A stretch of DNA of 64,000 nucleotides from Sodalis sp. dw_96. GTDB taxonomy: Bacteria; Pseudomonadota; Gammaproteobacteria; Enterobacterales; Enterobacteriaceae. Location: NCBI RefSeq assembly GCF_018449575.1, contig NZ_JAAVUT010000004.1, positions 62,001 through 126,000 of the forward strand, read 5' to 3'. How positions within the stretch are numbered: position 1 is the first letter of the stretch; each line of letters starts with the position of its first letter. Shown here piece by piece: positions 1 to 8,882 of the stretch. A program made the position numbers and the translations under genes. The notes below the pieces were generated by a model. The model worked only from the letters and a program-made list of their open reading frames with translations. It was not told where the DNA came from and did no database searches.

Positions 1-2
1 AT

Positions 3-398
3 AAAGCCAAATTCCCCGAGTTGATTAAAGGCGGCGCGAAAATTGCCCTGGAATGTGGCGCTAAAGTACTGAAATTGCCTTATCCGGGTTCACCGCAGGC
101 CTGTGCCGAAATCACCCGGATTGCGGGGGATGTACCCTGGGCCGTGCTTTCCGCCGGTGTCGATCACGCCACATTTTTGCAACAGGTGGCCGATGCCATG
201 AGCAATGGCGCTTCCGGCGTGATTGCCGGGCGTTCGCTCTGGAAGGACTGTATTTCATTGGACAGCGAAATGACGAAAGGCAAATTGAAAACGCTGGCGG
301 TTCCACGGTTAAATGAAATCCAGGCGGTTATACGACAGTATTACCATGCGGGAAAATCTAACGGCGGCGCATTGGCCGGACAGGTAAATTATGGCTGA
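3..398 (+). CDS. LacD-like class I aldolase, 5'-truncated by window edge
   Basis: The reading frame is open from the first bases, so the true start lies outside the window. The visible ~131 residues resemble the C-terminal half of the LacD/YihT branch of the DeoC-type class I aldolases, which cleave tagatose 1,6-bisphosphate or sulfofructose phosphate. Visible marks are a KLPYPG strand, where the Schiff-base lysine lies in this branch, a VLSAGVDHATF segment, and GVIAGRSLW, which resembles the phosphate-binding turn. The family assignment is from memory of these motifs. It is the first visible gene of a sugar operon and overlaps the next gene by 8 bases. With a PfkA-like kinase and a PTS downstream, cleavage of a ketose 1,6-bisphosphate is the likely role. 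The exact substrate is not known. Confidence 0.75.
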   Translation, partial: KAKFPELIKGGAKIALECGAKVLKLPYPGSPQACAEITRIAGDVPWAVLSAGVDHATFLQQVADAMSNGASGVIAGRSLWKDCISLDSEMTKGKLKTLAVPRLNEIQAVIRQYYHAGKSNGGALAGQVNYG

Positions 399-1065
399 TA
401 ACAGGGCGGCTTCTCACGTCGAACCGGGTATATCTCATCTTGCCGGCGCAGTCGGGTCGGAACATGGGCACCCTGTCGTGAAAAACGGCAAACGCATTAT
501 TCTGGTCAACGGGATCCCCGCATCCGGCAAAACCAGTATCGCCGTTGAGCTCTCTGAACGTACCGGCTGGCTGCACTTATCTTTGGACGGAATAAAGAAT
601 CCTTTCCTACAGCTCATCGACGGTGTGGACCGCGCCTTCAACCGGATTTTGGGAAGAGCGAGCTATCAGGCCATCTGGTCAATCGTTGCCGATGCTCCCG
701 CGGGAAGTACCTTTATTGTCGATGCCTGGTTTGGTTTTCAACCCAAAGAAGTGCTCAAGGACTACTTGACACAGGCGGGCGTCACATACCTGGCTGAAAT
801 CTGGTGCGACATCTCAGGGGAACAGGCAGCGGAACGTTATGCCGCGCGTGTTGACCAAAGACTGCCCGGACACCCCGGTAAGGAATATCTGCCTGAATTG
901 ATTGCTCTGGCAAATCGCGCGGAGCCCATGGCTTTCGGCCCCGTATATCGGGCGCAACAGAATCAGCCGGTTGATATCAATAAAATGAATGACTGGATCG
1001 TTAAGATGTTCGAGTCACCCATTGATTTTAATAAACCAGACCGAGGAGTTAATACAAGCCAGTAA
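391..1065 (+). CDS. P-loop kinase (CPT/zeta-like, AAA_33 type), unknown substrate
   Basis: A 224-residue protein with a Walker A motif GIPASGKT at residues 41-48 after a ~33-residue polar N-terminal extension. The layout, a P-loop, then a SLDGIKNPF segment and a FIVDAWFG strand, resembles small kinases of the chloramphenicol phosphotransferase/zeta-toxin group that phosphorylate small molecules. I cannot name the substrate. The ATG overlaps the stop of the aldolase gene by 8 bases, so the two are probably translationally coupled. About 200 bases then separate it from the PTS EIIA gene. In this setting it could phosphorylate a sugar or sugar derivative before the aldolase step. That role is an inference. 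No antitoxin partner is visible, which argues against a toxin-antitoxin role. Confidence 0.65.
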   Translation: MADNRAASHVEPGISHLAGAVGSEHGHPVVKNGKRIILVNGIPASGKTSIAVELSERTGWLHLSLDGIKNPFLQLIDGVDRAFNRILGRASYQAIWSIVADAPAGSTFIVDAWFGFQPKEVLKDYLTQAGVTYLAEIWCDISGEQAAERYAARVDQRLPGHPGKEYLPELIALANRAEPMAFGPVYRAQQNQPVDINKMNDWIVKMFESPIDFNKPDRGVNTSQ

Positions 1066-1270
1066 AAAAGAAAAATAGCAATCCTATTATTTTTGATAAT
1101 TTTCGCTGGTTATTTCCATGAGATAACTACGGATATTAAATGCATTTCTATAATTATATAGCGTCATCAATACTTTTAGTTAATATCAAATAGGTATGGA
1201 TGGATCACAGTTTTATTTATTTTCAGAAACTATACTTATAAAAACATTTTATATCCAAATGAGGTTTCCT
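1066..1270 (+). promoter_or_regulatory. A+T-rich spacer, possible internal promoter before PTS genes
   Basis: About 205 bases separate the kinase gene from the EIIA gene, far more than the other gaps in this operon. The stretch is A+T-rich and contains TATAAT-like hexamers around 1150-1165. I see no clear -35 partner and no strong terminator. An internal promoter is plausible but not demonstrated. Confidence 0.3.
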
Positions 1271-1714
1271 ATGTTAACGGACTGGATTAATGACGCTAAT
1301 ATCACCTTGGTTGACCAGGTAAAAAACTGGCAAAGCGCGGTGGAATTGGCTGTGCAGTCATTAATAACGCAAGAGGCGGTGGAAAACAGATATCTGCAGG
1401 CTATCTATGCCATGCATGAACAAGTTGGACCTTATTATGTATTGGGCGAAGGAATAGCCATGCCCCATGCGAGGCCTGAGGAGGGAGTAATTAAAACCGC
1501 CTTATCCTTGGTGATAGTTAAAGGAGGAGTGAACTTCGGCAGCGAAGACAATGATCCGGTATTTATTATTTTTGGACTCTCAGCCGTGGACAGCAATTCA
1601 CATATTGAAATGATTGCGAGTCTATCACAATTTTTTTGCGACGAGAATGCGGTAAAAAATCTTAAATTAGCGGTCGATAAACAGCAGGTGCTGGATATAA
1701 TCGGTCAATTCTGA
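1271..1714 (+). CDS. PTS EIIA component, ascorbate/fructose type (UlaC-like)
   Basis: A 147-residue cytoplasmic EIIA of the PTS_EIIA_2 fold. It should take phosphate from HPr and pass it to the EIIB encoded downstream. The phospho-accepting histidine is H66 in the motif MPHARPE. The start at 1271 is chosen because GAGG lies just upstream and the protein then begins at the usual N-terminus; a longer frame from 1196 adds 25 unrelated residues. The stop is 11 bases before the PfkA-like gene. The family resembles the Ula/Sga ascorbate systems, but the kinase and aldolase neighbours argue that the imported sugar is not ascorbate. Confidence 0.85.
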   Translation: MLTDWINDANITLVDQVKNWQSAVELAVQSLITQEAVENRYLQAIYAMHEQVGPYYVLGEGIAMPHARPEEGVIKTALSLVIVKGGVNFGSEDNDPVFIIFGLSAVDSNSHIEMIASLSQFFCDENAVKNLKLAVDKQQVLDIIGQF

Positions 1715-1725
1715 TAAGTGGAAAA

Positions 1726-2718
1726 ATGAAGAGAATAGCCATTATCGCCAGCGGCGGCGATGCGGTGGGCATTAATTCAGCCATAGCACAAATTGCTCAG
1801 CGGGAGGAATTAGAGATTTTAGCTTTTCACGGCGGTTATGACGGTATTATTGAACAATCTCCTTTTGCATTATCAATGGCGGAGATGGGTTCATCGCTGT
1901 CTTCCGGCAAAAACCTGCTGCGCAGCGCACGCGGCCGGGCGCCCTGGACCCCGGAGGGACGCCATGCCATCCGAAGCCGCCTGCGGTCTCTGGACGTGGA
2001 AACCTTGCTGGTCTTTGGCGGCGGGGGATCATCGCAGGCGGCGTTATTGCTGGACAGGGAGGGTATGCCTACGGTGGTGTTGCCCATGTCCATTGATAAT
2101 GATATTGCCGGCACTGAATTCACCATCGGTTTTGACAGCGCCCTGACGGTGGCGACCCAGGCGCTGGATCAGCTGCACAATACCGCCCGGAACATGGAGG
2201 GACGGGTGTTTATGCTGGAAGTCTTTGGCGCCGATGCCGGTCATATCGCCCTCGGCAGCGCGCTGGCCGGGGGAGCGCACGCGGTATTACTGCCTGAATT
2301 TTCCCAGGATATGGGCAGTCTTTGCCACTGGATCAGGCAGTGCCTTGCGCGGCCCCAAGGTTATGCTCTGGTGGTCTGCGCCGAAGGTTACCCGATGGCA
2401 AATGCCCATCTGGCGGGATCACAGGGCGTGTCGATAAAAATCGGCAAGATCATTGAAGAAAATATAGGATTTAAAACCCGGCATACGGTTTTGGGATTTT
2501 GCCAGCGAGCCCCTTCACCTTCGGTGAAAGATCGTTTATTGGCGATATCCCTGGGCCAAAAAGCAGCAGACGTCATCCTTGACGGCGGGCACGGAATGTT
2601 GATAGGCATTCTGAACGGACAGGCCGTTAGCTGCGAGCTGAGCAAGGCATTGAGTGGGAAACGTCAACTTGATCCCTATTTAGTCTCTGCGGCACGACAT
2701 CTACATATGATCAATTAA
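1726..2718 (+). CDS. PfkA-like sugar-phosphate kinase with altered active site
   Basis: A 330-residue protein of the ATP-dependent phosphofructokinase family. It retains GGDAVGIN at residues 10-17, the catalytic SIDND with Asp124 (Asp127 of E. coli PfkA), Arg in MEGRVF (Arg162), the CAEG glutamate (Glu222), and both arginines of TRHTVLGFCQR (Arg243, Arg252). Several usually constant residues differ. The GGDGS loop that holds Mg-ATP reads GGGGS (Asp103 to Gly100), His249 is Phe, Met169 is Phe, and Arg171 is Ala. The protein therefore probably uses a substrate other than fructose 6-phosphate, or handles nucleotide differently. It sits between the EIIA and EIIB genes, suggesting it phosphorylates the PTS product for the LacD-like aldolase. 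Tagatose 6-phosphate is one candidate. This is inference. Confidence 0.8.
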   Translation: MKRIAIIASGGDAVGINSAIAQIAQREELEILAFHGGYDGIIEQSPFALSMAEMGSSLSSGKNLLRSARGRAPWTPEGRHAIRSRLRSLDVETLLVFGGGGSSQAALLLDREGMPTVVLPMSIDNDIAGTEFTIGFDSALTVATQALDQLHNTARNMEGRVFMLEVFGADAGHIALGSALAGGAHAVLLPEFSQDMGSLCHWIRQCLARPQGYALVVCAEGYPMANAHLAGSQGVSIKIGKIIEENIGFKTRHTVLGFCQRAPSPSVKDRLLAISLGQKAADVILDGGHGMLIGILNGQAVSCELSKALSGKRQLDPYLVSAARHLHMIN

Positions 2719-2728
2719 GGAATATTCA

Positions 2729-3028
2729 ATGAAAAAGTTATCCATTTTGGCAGTATGCGGGGCCGGTCTGGGCAGCAGTTTCGCCTGTGAAATGAGTATA
2801 GAATCGGCGTTAAAAGATCTTGGCGTGGAAGCGGATTTATCCCATTGTGATATTTCAAGCGCCACATCCATGCGGGTTGATATTATTGTTACCGGCGAAA
2901 ACTTCCGTTCCCAGTTTCAACATTATACGGTTAATGCCACCATTGTTTATCTGAAAAGACTGGTGGACAAGACCGAAATAAAAACAAAGCTAACGCCTAT
3001 CCTGCAAAACCTGGGCTATTTGGCATAA
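2729..3028 (+). CDS. PTS EIIB component, ascorbate type (UlaB/SgaB-like)
   Basis: A 99-residue EIIB with the phospho-accepting Cys10 in AVCGAGLGSS near the N-terminus, the usual position for this fold. It transfers phosphate from EIIA to the sugar as it passes through EIIC. It starts 10 bases after the PfkA-like gene with AAGGAA upstream of the ATG. The length matches UlaB-type proteins. Confidence 0.88.
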   Translation: MKKLSILAVCGAGLGSSFACEMSIESALKDLGVEADLSHCDISSATSMRVDIIVTGENFRSQFQHYTVNATIVYLKRLVDKTEIKTKLTPILQNLGYLA

Positions 3029-3081
3029 TAAATATTTTTTAACATTAATAAGCTTACCGCTAACCCATACAGGGGCTTTAT

Positions 3082-4347
3082 ATGGCTTTCCTTCATTTTA
3101 TCGTCAATGATGTGCTGGGACAGGCATCGATATTAATCGCGCTAATTGCCATGATTGGGCTTATTGCTCAAAAGAAAAGTCCGGGCCAAGTAATAACCGG
3201 AACCTTAAAAACGCTGTTAGGTTTTTTAGTTCTGCTGGCTGGCGCTAATATCATTGTTAATGCGCTTAACTTTTTGGGTGAAGTCTTCCAAAAAGGTTTC
3301 AATATGCGCGGCGTGGTGACCGACGTAGGTTCTATTGCCGGCATCGCGCAACAAACCCTCGGGCGGGAGACCGCATTAATCATGGTATTGGCATTTTGCG
3401 TCAATATTCTTATCGCCCGCTTTACCCGTTTCAAATATATTTTTCTTACCGGACAGGCCTCGCTGTGGATGGCAACGGTATGCTCCGTCATCGGCTATAT
3501 GGGTGGACTGCGGGGAGCGGAATTGATAATTATCGGTGGCGTCATTGCAGGACTGATGGCAGTATGCATGCCCGCCCTGGCACAGCCCATTGTCCGAAAG
3601 ATAACCGGCTCCGATGATATAGCACTCGGCCATTTTTGTACCGTGGGATATATCATCCAGGCCGGGGTGGCGAAATTGACCGGTGACGTCAGCAAAAGTA
3701 CGGAAGATCTCGAACTTCCCCAATCACTGTCATTTCTACAGGACACGTATTTATCGATGATGGTGGTGATGATACCCATCTATCTTATCCCGTCCATCGC
3801 CGCCGGCCCCGATATCGTTGCCGCTTACTCGAAAGGCGTCAACTATCTGGTGTTCTCGTTTTTGCAGGCGATACAGTTTGTCGTCGGCGTCTATGTACTG
3901 CTATCCGGGGTGCGTTTATTGCTGGCGGAGATCGTGCCGGCGTTTCGCGGCATCGCCATGCGTATTGTGCCGAATGCCGTACCCGCCCTGGATTGCCCGG
4001 TGCTGTTCCCCTATGCGCCTAATGCGGTGATCATCGGTTTTATCTCCACCACCATCGGTTCGGTGATCGGCATGTTCCTTTTCCCCTGGGTCGGATTGGC
4101 GATGATCCTGCCGGGTATGCTGACCAACTTCTTTGCCGGCGGCACCGCCGGAATATTCAGTAATGCGGTGGGCGGACGGCGGGGGGCGATTATCGGCGGC
4201 ATCTTCCACGGGTTATTGATAACCCTGCTGCCGGCGCTGCTGTTGCCGCTGCTCGGTCAGTATGGCTTTGCCAATGTCACCTTCAGCGATTCGGATGTCA
4301 TCAGCGTCGGTCTGATATTCGGACATATACTCAACTTCTTTCATTAA
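3082..4347 (+). CDS. PTS EIIC permease, ascorbate family (UlaA/SgaT-like)
   Basis: A 421-residue, very hydrophobic membrane protein with about ten to eleven predicted helices, resembling the UlaA/SgaT family of vitamin-C-type PTS permeases. Glycine-rich segments such as TNFFAGGTAG near residues 350-360 are typical. It forms the transport channel and works with the EIIA and EIIB encoded upstream. The start at 3082 follows an AGGGGCTTT ribosome site. Family membership does not fix the substrate, because homologues of UlaA occur in operons with different sugar enzymes. Confidence 0.85.
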   Translation: MAFLHFIVNDVLGQASILIALIAMIGLIAQKKSPGQVITGTLKTLLGFLVLLAGANIIVNALNFLGEVFQKGFNMRGVVTDVGSIAGIAQQTLGRETALIMVLAFCVNILIARFTRFKYIFLTGQASLWMATVCSVIGYMGGLRGAELIIIGGVIAGLMAVCMPALAQPIVRKITGSDDIALGHFCTVGYIIQAGVAKLTGDVSKSTEDLELPQSLSFLQDTYLSMMVVMIPIYLIPSIAAGPDIVAAYSKGVNYLVFSFLQAIQFVVGVYVLLSGVRLLLAEIVPAFRGIAMRIVPNAVPALDCPVLFPYAPNAVIIGFISTTIGSVIGMFLFPWVGLAMILPGMLTNFFAGGTAGIFSNAVGGRRGAIIGGIFHGLLITLLPALLLPLLGQYGFANVTFSDSDVISVGLIFGHILNFFH

Positions 4348-4364
4348 TCGATAAGGGAGATCCT

Positions 4365-4670
4365 ATGGACACCGCAATAGAGGAAATTCTGGCTCAGGGG
4401 CTGCCGCCCCAGGACTGCGCGAAGGCGCTTAACGAATTGGGCAAACGCTTTTCCGAGCAAAATAATATCGACAGCGCCATTGCCTGCTGGGAAAAAAGCA
4501 TGGAGTGTTACGGCAAACCCGGCTTTGCGCAGGCTCAACTGATGAAAGCCTACAATCAAAAACAACGTGAAAGCGCCCGCTCCGGCGACGGTCAGGGGAT
4601 TGAGGCTTATGCCCAAAAAATTGACGCGCTGATGCAAAAAAGCAAGGACGCCATCCGTTACGGCTACTAA
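4365..4670 (+). CDS. small TPR-like protein, last gene of PTS operon
   Basis: A 101-residue soluble protein that I do not recognise. Residues ~19-45 look like one tetratricopeptide-type helical pair (ALNELGKRFSEQNNIDSAIACWEKS). The rest is predicted helical and charged, without signal peptide or membrane segment. It starts 17 bases after the EIIC stop with AAGGGAGA upstream, so it belongs to the operon. It might be a protein-interaction partner of the enzymes or transporter. No function can be assigned. Confidence 0.6.
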   Translation: MDTAIEEILAQGLPPQDCAKALNELGKRFSEQNNIDSAIACWEKSMECYGKPGFAQAQLMKAYNQKQRESARSGDGQGIEAYAQKIDALMQKSKDAIRYGY

Positions 4671-4789
4671 TGTCATTCCGGCCGCGGTAGCCCTTCCTCC
4701 GCAAGCGGGCAGGCCCACGCGGCCTTCGTTTAGCCGCCGATTAAATTTAAAAGTGGAGAGCGCCACCCGGCCTAAGTTCTCGCCGCCGG

Positions 4790-5437
4790 TCAGATATAAA
4801 AATAGATGGCCAAAAAATGGCACAGGCTTCCGCCCAGCACAAAACCGTGCCAGATGGCATGGTTGAACGGGATACGGTTGCAGGCGTAAAAAATCACCCC
4901 CACCGTATAGATGAGCCCGCCCACCGCCAGCAGCGTCAGGCCCCCCACCGGCAAACGCTGCGCCAGTTGATAAATCACCACCAGCGACAGCCAGCCCATG
5001 GTGAGATAGGTAATCAGCGAGACCACTTCAAAACGATGGGCAAACGCCAGTTTGAAAATCACCCCCAATAACGCCATGCCCCAGATGACAACCATTAGCC
5101 CTTTCGCCAACGGCGAGGCCAGTCCCACCAGCAAAAAAGGCGTATAGGTGCCGGCAATCAGCAGATAAATGGCGCAGTGGTCCAATTTTTTCAACCATCG
5201 CTTGGCGGGCGGATGGGGGATGGCATGATAGAGGGTGGAGGCCAGAAACAGCAGGATCATGCTGCCGCCGTAGAGGCTGTAACTGGTCATGGCGGTCACG
5301 TCTGCGCCAACATCCCCGGCCTGCACCAGCAACAGAACCAGCCCGACAATACCGAATATCAAACCGACACCGTGGCTGACGCTGTTGGCAATCTCTTCCG
5401 CCAGCGTATAGCCTTGAGCTAATAATCTATTAGCCAT
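4790..5437 (-). CDS. trhA: TrhA/YqfA, hemolysin III family membrane protein
   Basis: A 215-residue protein with seven predicted membrane helices, nearly collinear with E. coli YqfA. Conserved histidine and polar motifs of the hemolysin III/PAQR fold are visible: [27 protein letters not shown] and the C-terminal [16 protein letters not shown]. In E. coli TrhA is linked to membrane energetics and fluidity; no haemolytic activity should be assumed. The start at 5437 is chosen because GAGGAAG lies just upstream and [15 protein letters not shown] aligns with the E. coli N-terminus. A longer frame adds 37 unrelated residues. Confidence 0.9.
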   Translation of the reverse strand: MANRLLAQGYTLAEEIANSVSHGVGLIFGIVGLVLLLVQAGDVGADVTAMTSYSLYGGSMILLFLASTLYHAIPHPPAKRWLKKLDHCAIYLLIAGTYTPFLLVGLASPLAKGLMVVIWGMALLGVIFKLAFAHRFEVVSLITYLTMGWLSLVVIYQLAQRLPVGGLTLLAVGGLIYTVGVIFYACNRIPFNHAIWHGFVLGGSLCHFLAIYFYI

Positions 5438-5633
5438 TCTTACACTTCCTCGTACGTCTTTTGCTAAAACATGTGGTACATGGACAAGCTTAACTGAGAA
5501 TAATTCCAGTGTACACGCGTAAGCTAAACAAAATATGTCCGCCATCAACCGATAGCCATTTATCGCCGCATTCGAATTTAAACCCTTTTTGCCCTACAAT
5601 GATGCGCTTCACTGTCTGGCTGTTGGGGTAAGC

Positions 5634-6242
5634 ATGTTGCAGGAATTACCGGCATTGGCGTTCGGAGAATTGACCGACGTCGTCGCCTTTTTAATGGAAA
5701 TAGATAAACTTAAAAGCATTCAACGGCGTACCAAGGTGTTGGGCACGCAGCGACAGGAGAATACCGCCGAGCACAGCTGGCATTTCGCCGTGGCGGCCAT
5801 GGCCCTGGCGCCCTACGCCGGCGACAAGGTGGATATCAACCGGGTGACGCAAATGGCGCTGGTGCACGATATCGTTGAAATCGATGCCGGCGACGTGCTG
5901 GTGTACGATCTGGCGGGCCGTCATGCGGTGCACGCCCTGGAAGAAGCGGCGGCGATCAGGCTGTTCGGCCTGTTACCGGAACCGCAGCGTCAACATTTTC
6001 ACCAGCTGTGGCTGGAATATGAAGCGGGCGAAACGGCGGACGCACAGTTTGCCCTGCTGCTCGATCGGCTGATGCCGGTTCTGATGAACCTGCATAATCA
6101 AGGGCAAAGCTGGGTGGAAAACGGTATCCGGCTGGAGCAGGTGTTAACCCGCAATGCCTTTATCGGCGATGTCTATCCCGAACTCTGGGAGCATTTGAGA
6201 CACCATCTCAACCAGGCTCAGCAAAACGGCTGGCTGAAATAA
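5634..6242 (+). CDS. HD-domain phosphohydrolase (YfbR/HDDC2-like)
   Basis: A 202-residue cytoplasmic protein of the HD superfamily. The metal ligands are visible as AEHSWH near residue 42 and LVHDIVEIDAGD near residue 80, with the distal aspartate in LLLDRLMP. The pattern matches the HDDC2/YfbR group, which includes 5'-deoxynucleotidases. The start at 5634 follows GGGGTAAGC; a TTG at 5589 would extend the protein by 15 residues. It is a single gene between trhA and ygiQ. Confidence 0.75.
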   Translation: MLQELPALAFGELTDVVAFLMEIDKLKSIQRRTKVLGTQRQENTAEHSWHFAVAAMALAPYAGDKVDINRVTQMALVHDIVEIDAGDVLVYDLAGRHAVHALEEAAAIRLFGLLPEPQRQHFHQLWLEYEAGETADAQFALLLDRLMPVLMNLHNQGQSWVENGIRLEQVLTRNAFIGDVYPELWEHLRHHLNQAQQNGWLK

Positions 6243-6413
6243 GCTTGCACCGCTAGTTTGAGCGGGTAATAGGATTTACGTGACCAACAACCGGCTAAGA
6301 CAGCCAGTATGGCCACCCGCAGAATGAGTCTGGGGTGATGGTCTCTGATGGAAATCTCCAGCAAAGCGTCATGCCGCCGAAAACTTTTTTACCCGCTCTG
6401 TAGGCGCCGAAAC

Positions 6414-8723
6414 TCAGGGCTTACGGCTGCGCACTGGTTTAGGGGCCGGTTTCACCGCCTGCGCCGGCCGCGAGACCGCGCCGCTATGTTTAACCATCGC
6501 CGGTTGCGGGACAGAACCGCTATGTTTGGTCATCGCCGGTTGCTGGACAGAGCCGCTATGTTTGGTCATCGCCGAGTGCGGGACAGAGCCGCTATGTTTG
6601 GCCATCGCCGGTTGCGGCACGGCTCCAGTATGTTTAGTCATCGCCGGCCGGGTGTAGCGCCGGGTGCGGCGCAGCTCCCGCTGTTCTTCGATGCCGGGGG
6701 CCGGCACCAGGCATTCGCGGCGGCCGCCAATCAGATCTTGCCTGCCCATCTGCTCCAGCGCGGCGCGAATCAGGGGGAAATTGGCCGGATCGTGATAGCG
6801 CAGCAGGGCCTTATGCAGCCGGCGTTGGCGATCCCCCTTGGGTATCACCACGTCTTCGCTGTCATAGTCCACCTTCCCCAACGGGTTTTTGCCGCTGTAA
6901 TACATGGTGGTGGAGCTGGAGAGCGGCGAAGGATAGAAATTCTGCACCTGATCGAGGCGGTAGCGATTTTTCTTAAGCCATAACGCCAGGTTGACCATAT
7001 CCTCGTCACGGGTGCCGGGATGGGCGGCAATAAAATAGGGGATCAAATACTGCTTTTTACCCGCCTGATTGGAATAAAGATCAAACAGTTCTTTAAAGCG
7101 TCTATAGCTGCCCATGCCCGGCTTCATCATTTTGGACAGCGGTTCCGGTTCGGTGTGCTCCGGCGCAATCTTCAGATACCCCCCCACATGATGCATCGCC
7201 AGCTCTTTGATATAAGCCGGATCTTCCACCGCCAGATCGTAACGGACGCCGGAGGCGATAAGGATCTTCTTGATGCCCGGTAAGGCGCGGGCGCGGCGAT
7301 AGAGCTTGATGGTGGGAGCGTGATCGGTATCCATATGGGTACAGATCTCCGGATAGACACAGGACGCCCGGCGACAAGTTTGTTCAGCGCGCGGCGAGGT
7401 GCAGCGCAGCATGTACATATTGGCGGTGGGGCCGCCGAGATCGGAGATAATGCCGGTAAAACCCGGTACTTTGTCGCGTATCTCTTCGATTTCACGAATG
7501 ATGGACTCTTCCGAACGGCTCTGGATAATGCGGCCTTCGTGCTCGGTGATGGAACAAAACGCACAGCCGCCAAAGCAGCCGCGCATGATGTTGACCGAGG
7601 TATAGATCATTTCGTATGCCGGGATCACCTGCTTACCGTACGACGGGTGCGGCAGGCGTTGAAACGGCAGGGCAAAAACGCTGTCCATTTCCGGCGTGCT
7701 CAGGGGGATGGCCGGCGGGTTGATCCAGACATATCTGTCGCCGTGCTGCTGCATCAGCGCCCGTGCGCAGCCGGGATTGGTTTCATGATGAAGAATGCGC
7801 GAGGCGTGGGCGTACATGACTTTATCGCCCTTAACCTTGTCAAAAGAAGGCAGCAGTACGTAGGTTTTTTCCCACGGCTTGGGTTTGGCGGCCCGTACGG
7901 TAACGGGTTTAGCACGGGATTTCGGCACCTCGCCCTCGGCGCACGGCAGGTCGTCGCCGTAAGGATTGAGAATCGGCTCGATGCGCCCGGGGGTATCGAG
8001 CCGGGTGGAATCCACGCCGCTCCAGCCCGGCAACGGGCCTTTGCGCATCACCGCGGTATTGCGCACATCCTGAATCTCGCCGATGGGTTCCCCCGCCGCC
8101 AGCCGGTGCGCCAGTTCCACCAGGGGCCGTTCGCCATTGCCATAGATCAGCATATCGGCTTTTGCGTCCACCAGGACCGAACGGCGCACGGTGTCGGACC
8201 AGTAATCGTAATGGGCGATACGGCGCAGACTGGCCTCTATCCCCCCCAGCACCACCGGCACATCGCTATAGGCCTCCTTGCAGCGCTGGCTATACACAAG
8301 CGTAGCGCGATCCGGTCGCTTGCCGCCGACATTGCCCGGCGTATAGGCGTCGTCATGGCGCAGTTTGCGATCCGCCGTATAGCGGTTAATCATGGAATCC
8401 ATGTTGCCGGCGGTCACGCCGAAAAACAGGTTGGGTTTGCCCAAGCGCATAAAGTCCTGCTTCGCGGTCCAGTCCGGCTGGGCAATGATGCCGACACGAA
8501 ACCCTTGGGATTCAAGCATGCGGCCGACGATGGCCATGCCGAAGCTCGGATGATCCACATAGGCATCGCCGGTGACGATAATCACATCGCAGCTATCCCA
8601 GCCCAGTTGGTCCATTTCTTCACGCGACATGGGCAAAAACGGCGCGGTGCCGTAGCATTCCGCCCAATACAGCGGATAAGAAAACAGGTCGCGTTCGGGT
8701 TGGATCAAACTGGTGGAAACCAT
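6414..8723 (-). CDS. ygiQ: YgiQ family radical SAM protein with tandem-repeat C-terminus
   Basis: A 769-residue radical SAM enzyme of the YgiQ family (function not established). The N-terminal B12-binding-like and linker regions are followed by the iron-sulfur motif [12 protein letters not shown] (CxxxCxxC) near residue 380. The body matches E. coli YgiQ closely from memory. The C-terminal tail differs: after TRPAMTKH it carries five copies of a 12-residue unit ([12 protein letters not shown] and variants) encoded by 36-bp repeats, then a basic PKPVRSRKP end. The tail probably varies in length between strains. The start at 8723 matches the usual N-terminus. Confidence 0.92.
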   Translation of the reverse strand: MVSTSLIQPERDLFSYPLYWAECYGTAPFLPMSREEMDQLGWDSCDVIIVTGDAYVDHPSFGMAIVGRMLESQGFRVGIIAQPDWTAKQDFMRLGKPNLFFGVTAGNMDSMINRYTADRKLRHDDAYTPGNVGGKRPDRATLVYSQRCKEAYSDVPVVLGGIEASLRRIAHYDYWSDTVRRSVLVDAKADMLIYGNGERPLVELAHRLAAGEPIGEIQDVRNTAVMRKGPLPGWSGVDSTRLDTPGRIEPILNPYGDDLPCAEGEVPKSRAKPVTVRAAKPKPWEKTYVLLPSFDKVKGDKVMYAHASRILHHETNPGCARALMQQHGDRYVWINPPAIPLSTPEMDSVFALPFQRLPHPSYGKQVIPAYEMIYTSVNIMRGCFGGCAFCSITEHEGRIIQSRSEESIIREIEEIRDKVPGFTGIISDLGGPTANMYMLRCTSPRAEQTCRRASCVYPEICTHMDTDHAPTIKLYRRARALPGIKKILIASGVRYDLAVEDPAYIKELAMHHVGGYLKIAPEHTEPEPLSKMMKPGMGSYRRFKELFDLYSNQAGKKQYLIPYFIAAHPGTRDEDMVNLALWLKKNRYRLDQVQNFYPSPLSSSTTMYYSGKNPLGKVDYDSEDVVIPKGDRQRRLHKALLRYHDPANFPLIRAALEQMGRQDLIGGRRECLVPAPGIEEQRELRRTRRYTRPAMTKHTGAVPQPAMAKHSGSVPHSAMTKHSGSVQQPAMTKHSGSVPQPAMVKHSGAVSRPAQAVKPAPKPVRSRKP
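6483..6662. repeat. 36-bp tandem repeat, five units, inside ygiQ
   Basis: Five consecutive near-identical 36-bp units begin at 6483, 6519, 6555, 6591 and 6627, each starting with GCTATG or AGTATG and containing CATCGCCG. The period is a multiple of three, so gain or loss of units keeps the ygiQ frame and only changes tail length. Confidence 0.92.
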
Positions 8724-8847
8724 ACATGCACTCTTGAAGGGGTTATTTCGCCGGGAGGGGATTATACGTGGCCCGGCGCAAAAGCAGTATGGAAATTTCG
8801 GATTATCGCTTAATTATTCGCCTGCGGCGGCCATCGGCCAAGAAATG

Positions 8848-8875
8848 CAGCTCTCGGTGTTAACGCAGAGAGCTG
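8848..8875. other. perfect stem-loop between ygiQ and mntR
   Basis: An 8-bp perfect inverted repeat (CAGCTCTC / GAGAGCTG) with a 12-base loop lies just after the mntR stop. No T-run follows on either strand, so it is a weak terminator candidate only. Confidence 0.4.
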
Positions 8876-8882
8876 TACCGCC

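Noticed and set aside
391-1065. Zeta-type toxin
   Set aside because: No antitoxin gene is adjacent, and the gene overlaps an aldolase gene in a metabolic operon.
7320-8813. 497-codon open frame opposite ygiQ
   Set aside because: It is the complement of a strongly conserved gene in a G+C-rich region, where long antisense frames arise by codon bias. It has no ribosome site or known motif.
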